8,360 bases of DNA from JBDTLH01 sp039934875 (GTDB lineage: Bacteria; Acidobacteriota; Terriglobia; Terriglobales; Acidobacteriaceae). The position numbers and the translations under genes were made by a program. The first letter of the stretch is position 1, and each line of letters starts with the position of its first letter. Of this stretch, positions 5,095 through 8,360 are shown one piece after another. The DNA lies in assembly GCA_039934875.1 (NCBI GenBank), contig JBDTLH010000108.1:1-8360 (forward strand), in the 5' to 3' direction. A model generated the notes under the pieces. It did no database searches. It worked only from the letters and a program-made list of their open reading frames with translations, and was not told the origin of the DNA.

Positions 5095-8000
5095 ATGAAA
5101 GCCAAGTTTTCCCGGATTTGGATACTGCTGCTGATAACGGCCCTGCTCCTGCTGGTGAGCGCGGCTTTTGCGCAATTCAACGCAGCCATTCAAGGTACGG
5201 TGACCGATAATACCGGCGCGGTGATCCCGGGCGCGACGGTTACAGCGACCAATCAGGCGACCGGGGTGGTAGTCAAGGCGGTGTCAACCGGAGCGGGCTT
5301 ATATCGTATCTCTGGCTTGCCGCCCGGCGTTTATACGGTGGTGACAGAGGCGGCGAACTTCGGCACCCGCACGGACAAGGACGTGAGTGTCGCCGCGGAG
5401 CAGCCGCGCGGACTGGATGTGAGCCTTGCTCCAGCCGGCACCAATGCAAGCGTTACCGTCTCCGCGTCAACCCAACCCGAACTACAGACTGAGAATGGCA
5501 GCATCAGCGGCAACATTACTACGCAACAGGTCCAGAATCTGCCGCAATTCGGCGGCGATCCCTATGAGCTGCTGCGGCTCACGCCCGGAGTCTTCGGCAA
5601 CGGCGCGCGCTCGACCAGCGGAGGCACCGTAAACCTGCCGAATACGACCGGTCCGGGCGGCAGCACGCAATCTATCTTCCAGATCGAGAACCAGGTGAAC
5701 ATCGTCGCCAACGGCCAACGCCTCTCCTCCAACAACTACATGATCGACGGCGTGGATGTGAACAGCCAGACCTGGGGCGGCGCGGCAGTGGTGACGCCTA
5801 ACGATGATTCAGTGAAAGAGATCCACGTCATTTCAAGCCAGTATTCGGCGGAGACGGGGCGCAACTCTGGAGCAACCGTACAGGTAGTGACCAAGAGCGG
5901 GACCAATCGCTTCCACGGTGGAGGGTTCTTCGATTATCAAGACCCCAGCCTGAATTCGCACAACGGATACGGTGGACTGGATTCGAATGGACTGCCCATC
6001 AATTCGGTGAAGGTGCAGAATAAGTGGCGCGAATACGGCGGCAATATCGGTGGCCCGGTATGGAAAGACCGTCTTTTCTTCTTTGCTTCGTATGAGGGAC
6101 TGCACAGCAACGCGAACACGGTATCGACGCCGACCTACATTCTGACGCCGCAGTTCATGTCCGCCCTCGCCGCCGCCCGTCCGGGATCCTTCGCAAATAC
6201 CATCGTCAACGCGCCTGGCCTGACTCCACGGGTCAATCAAGTATTGACCGGAAGCTGTGCGCCCTTCGTAACTGCTAAATGGCCCTGCGCCGTGGTGAAC
6301 GGTGGCCTCGATATCGGATCGCCCATCGGAGCCGCCGGCACCTACGCGCCTTTCTTCAGCGGCCCGGGTGTGCAGGCGGGTGGCGGGCTGGACGGAATTC
6401 CGGACATCGAGTTTGCCACACTCAACCAACCGACGACGCTGCTACCCAATGAATACAACGGGCGGATCGATTACAACGCGGGCCGCCACCAGTTCACGTT
6501 TTCCGGCATTCTGACCAAGGGCGAACAGACCGCGTTCACGCTTTCCACCGCGCCGGGGCAGGACCTTAAGGACAAGCCCACCAACGCCGAGGCGATGGTT
6601 GCCTGGATATATGCGATTTCGCCCACTTGGCTCAACGACTTCCGGATCAACGGCACCAGGTTTGCCTTCAACGAACTCAACAAGAGCACAGGGATCGACT
6701 TCGGCCTGCCCTATACCGATGTCGAGAACCTTCCGAACGGCGTTTCACGAATCAATATCACCGCGGACCGCAGCGGAAATACCCCGAGCGTCACCGCCGA
6801 AAATACCTATGAAGTCCGGGACAATGTAACCAAGATACTGGGCCGCCATGCGATTAAGTTTGGCGGAGAATACCGCCGCGAACAAAACAACGATAACCTC
6901 GCGGGCAATGCACGTCCGCAATTCACCTTCGCCGGCCCGTGGAACCTGTTTAACAGTACGCCTATCTTCGAAGCCGCGAATGCGAACCCGGTGACCGGCG
7001 CCAACGCGAATTTTCAGAAATATTTCCGCGACTATGACTACGGAATTTTTCTGCAAGACGATGTCAAACTTTCGCCGACATTGACGGTGAATCTGGGCAT
7101 TCGTTATGAGTACTATGATCCGCTCACCGAGAAGAATGGGCAATTGAGTAATTTCTTCTTCGGTAGCGGCGGCTACAACACCGGCTACCTGAACGGCGCA
7201 CTGAGGACTGTAAGCCAGTTCACCAGGCCCGACCGCAACAACTTCGCGCCGCGGCTGGGCTTTGCGTGGGCGCCGGGCATGTTCGACAACAAGACCGTAT
7301 TCCGTGGCGGGTTCGGTGTGGCGTATAACCGCCTTTACGATGCACTGCTGACCAACTCGCGTGACAACCCACCTTTCAATGCAAGTTACAGCTTCTGCTG
7401 CGGCACTGCCCCCACGGAGTTCGGGACCCCCTTCGACGGCGGTCTGATCGTGCCAAGTATCAGCACTAATGGCGTGAGCGGATATACGTTAAGCCCGCTT
7501 ATTCCGTCGCAGCTCCCTCTGGGCCCGAACAATCTGCCATTGCCAGGCAAGGGAACGGTCGGCAATTTATACGGCGCGCCGCAGAGTTTTCCCAATCCCT
7601 ACGTTTACCTTTATTCGTTGGAAATTCAGCAGCAATTCACAGGACGGCTGGTGGGCACGATAGGATACCAGGGCAGCCAGACCCGGAAAGAGATCCGGCT
7701 GGTCGATCAGAAGTATATTTATAGCCAGGTAAACCCCAGCATTGACGATCTCTTCTTCGCTACTCCGGATGTGAACGGCGATTTCAATGCCCTGAACGCC
7801 AACCTGCATGCCAATTACAGTAATTGGAACTTCGCCGCCAACTACCGCTTCAGCAAGAGCATGGACACGCTCTCTTATGGCGGCCCGGGCGCGGTGACGA
7901 ACCAGACGTATCCGCAGAACCAGAAGTATGAACGCGGGCCATCGGATTATGACGCGACGAATTACCTGAATTTTTCGACAGTCTGGCAGACGCCGTGGTT

Positions 8001-8360
8001 CAAGGGCGGTTCAGGCTTTGCGACCAGGTTGCTGGCTGACTGGACGGTCAGCGGAATTTTCACCTACAACTCAGGCCTGCCATGGACACCGGTGGTGAAC
8101 AATGGCACCTGCCTTCCAGTGGCCAGCCAGTGCGTGTTTACCTTCCGCCCCAGCGCCGTTCTGCAAGCCCCGGTGTATAGCAATTCTTATAGCGCGTTAA
8201 CTACGTTGGGCGCGAACTTTCCCGCGGGCGGTCCGGCTTACTATGATGTGAAGACGCCGGGCGTTCCAGCGATAGGCCGCAACAGCCTCCGTGGTCCGGA
8301 TTACAAGTCAGTGGACTTGAGCGTTGGTAAGCAGTTCCGGTTCACGGAATCGGTAGGAAT
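5095..8360 (+). CDS. Oar-like TonB-dependent outer-membrane receptor, 3' end beyond window
   Basis: The frame stays open from 5095 to the right edge (1088 codons plus 2 nt) and has no stop. Residues 1-26 are a signal peptide: basic start, leucine-rich core, cleavage probably after AFA (24-26). Residues about 31-118 form a carboxypeptidase-regulatory-like beta-sandwich (AIQGTVTD, GAVIPGATV, YRISGLPPGVYTV). A plug domain follows at about 135-275, with NNYMIDGVDVN near 214-224 and VQVVTKSGTNRFHG near 262-275. The rest is beta-barrel with alternating aromatic strands such as KFGGEYRRE (588-596) and LTVNLGIRYEYYD. The family sits in the outer membrane and imports substrates, usually oligosaccharides, peptides or chelates, using TonB energy. 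Paired cysteines in likely surface loops (C388/C398, C768/C769, C1006/C1013) may form disulphides. It begins 173 nt after the S53 gene with its own candidate promoter. The substrate is not readable; the neighbouring peptidase would fit peptide uptake, but acidobacteria carry many such receptors beside unrelated genes. Confidence 0.9.
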   Translation, partial: MKAKFSRIWILLLITALLLLVSAAFAQFNAAIQGTVTDNTGAVIPGATVTATNQATGVVVKAVSTGAGLYRISGLPPGVYTVVTEAANFGTRTDKDVSVAAEQPRGLDVSLAPAGTNASVTVSASTQPELQTENGSISGNITTQQVQNLPQFGGDPYELLRLTPGVFGNGARSTSGGTVNLPNTTGPGGSTQSIFQIENQVNIVANGQRLSSNNYMIDGVDVNSQTWGGAAVVTPNDDSVKEIHVISSQYSAETGRNSGATVQVVTKSGTNRFHGGGFFDYQDPSLNSHNGYGGLDSNGLPINSVKVQNKWREYGGNIGGPVWKDRLFFFASYEGLHSNANTVSTPTYILTPQFMSALAAARPGSFANTIVNAPGLTPRVNQVLTGSCAPFVTAKWPCAVVNGGLDIGSPIGAAGTYAPFFSGPGVQAGGGLDGIPDIEFATLNQPTTLLPNEYNGRIDYNAGRHQFTFSGILTKGEQTAFTLSTAPGQDLKDKPTNAEAMVAWIYAISPTWLNDFRINGTRFAFNELNKSTGIDFGLPYTDVENLPNGVSRINITADRSGNTPSVTAENTYEVRDNVTKILGRHAIKFGGEYRREQNNDNLAGNARPQFTFAGPWNLFNSTPIFEAANANPVTGANANFQKYFRDYDYGIFLQDDVKLSPTLTVNLGIRYEYYDPLTEKNGQLSNFFFGSGGYNTGYLNGALRTVSQFTRPDRNNFAPRLGFAWAPGMFDNKTVFRGGFGVAYNRLYDALLTNSRDNPPFNASYSFCCGTAPTEFGTPFDGGLIVPSISTNGVSGYTLSPLIPSQLPLGPNNLPLPGKGTVGNLYGAPQSFPNPYVYLYSLEIQQQFTGRLVGTIGYQGSQTRKEIRLVDQKYIYSQVNPSIDDLFFATPDVNGDFNALNANLHANYSNWNFAANYRFSKSMDTLSYGGPGAVTNQTYPQNQKYERGPSDYDATNYLNFSTVWQTPWFKGGSGFATRLLADWTVSGIFTYNSGLPWTPVVNNGTCLPVASQCVFTFRPSAVLQAPVYSNSYSALTTLGANFPAGGPAYYDVKTPGVPAIGRNSLRGPDYKSVDLSVGKQFRFTESVG

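Noticed and set aside
5833..6429. 198-residue minus-strand open frame inside the receptor gene
   Set aside because: It is antisense to a continuous receptor frame with clear plug and barrel motifs, and its translation looks like low-complexity Arg/Gly/Ala shadow sequence with no recognisable motif.
1..8360. Mobile elements, CRISPR arrays, tRNA or rRNA genes
   Set aside because: I saw no transposase or integrase motifs, no regularly spaced repeats and no tRNA-like or rRNA-like sequence. Nearly all of the window is accounted for by five protein genes.

Overview
The window is a compact, co-directional stretch of moderately GC-rich DNA with every gene on the + strand. The gene types point to an acidobacterium, probably Terriglobia-like. 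These are a Ser/Thr kinase fused to a TolB-like domain and TPRs, a kumamolisin-type S53 peptidase, and an Oar-like TonB-dependent receptor with an N-terminal carboxypeptidase-regulatory-like domain. This assignment is inferred from architecture and has not been tested by a database search.

Positions 1-4921 look like one transcription unit of four tightly packed genes. They are a 66-residue charged, helical small protein with a short proline/basic C-terminal tail (23-223); a heme-oxygenase-like diiron oxidase with a complete six-ligand set (253-951); a soluble kinase-TolB-TPR protein that overlaps the oxidase by 8 nt (944-3253); and an S53 peptidase 6 nt downstream (3260-4921). The upstream promoter lies outside the window. 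A GC-rich hairpin sits between the small gene and the oxidase, over the oxidase's ribosome-binding region.

After a 173-nt gap with a candidate sigma-70 promoter and a second short inverted repeat, a large outer-membrane TonB-dependent receptor gene starts at 5095. It remains open to the right edge, so its C-terminal barrel strands are missing.

The most interesting reading is that the first genes form a peptide-modification (RiPP-like) cassette: the small protein as substrate or carrier, the diiron enzyme as tailoring oxidase, the kinase-TPR protein as regulator or scaffold, and the S53 enzyme as the protease. The S53 protein keeps its catalytic residues, but it lacks an obvious signal peptide, is unusually cysteine-rich, and has both carboxylate calcium ligands replaced. 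The pathway is an inference from gene order and protein features. The individual enzyme families of the last four genes are well supported.
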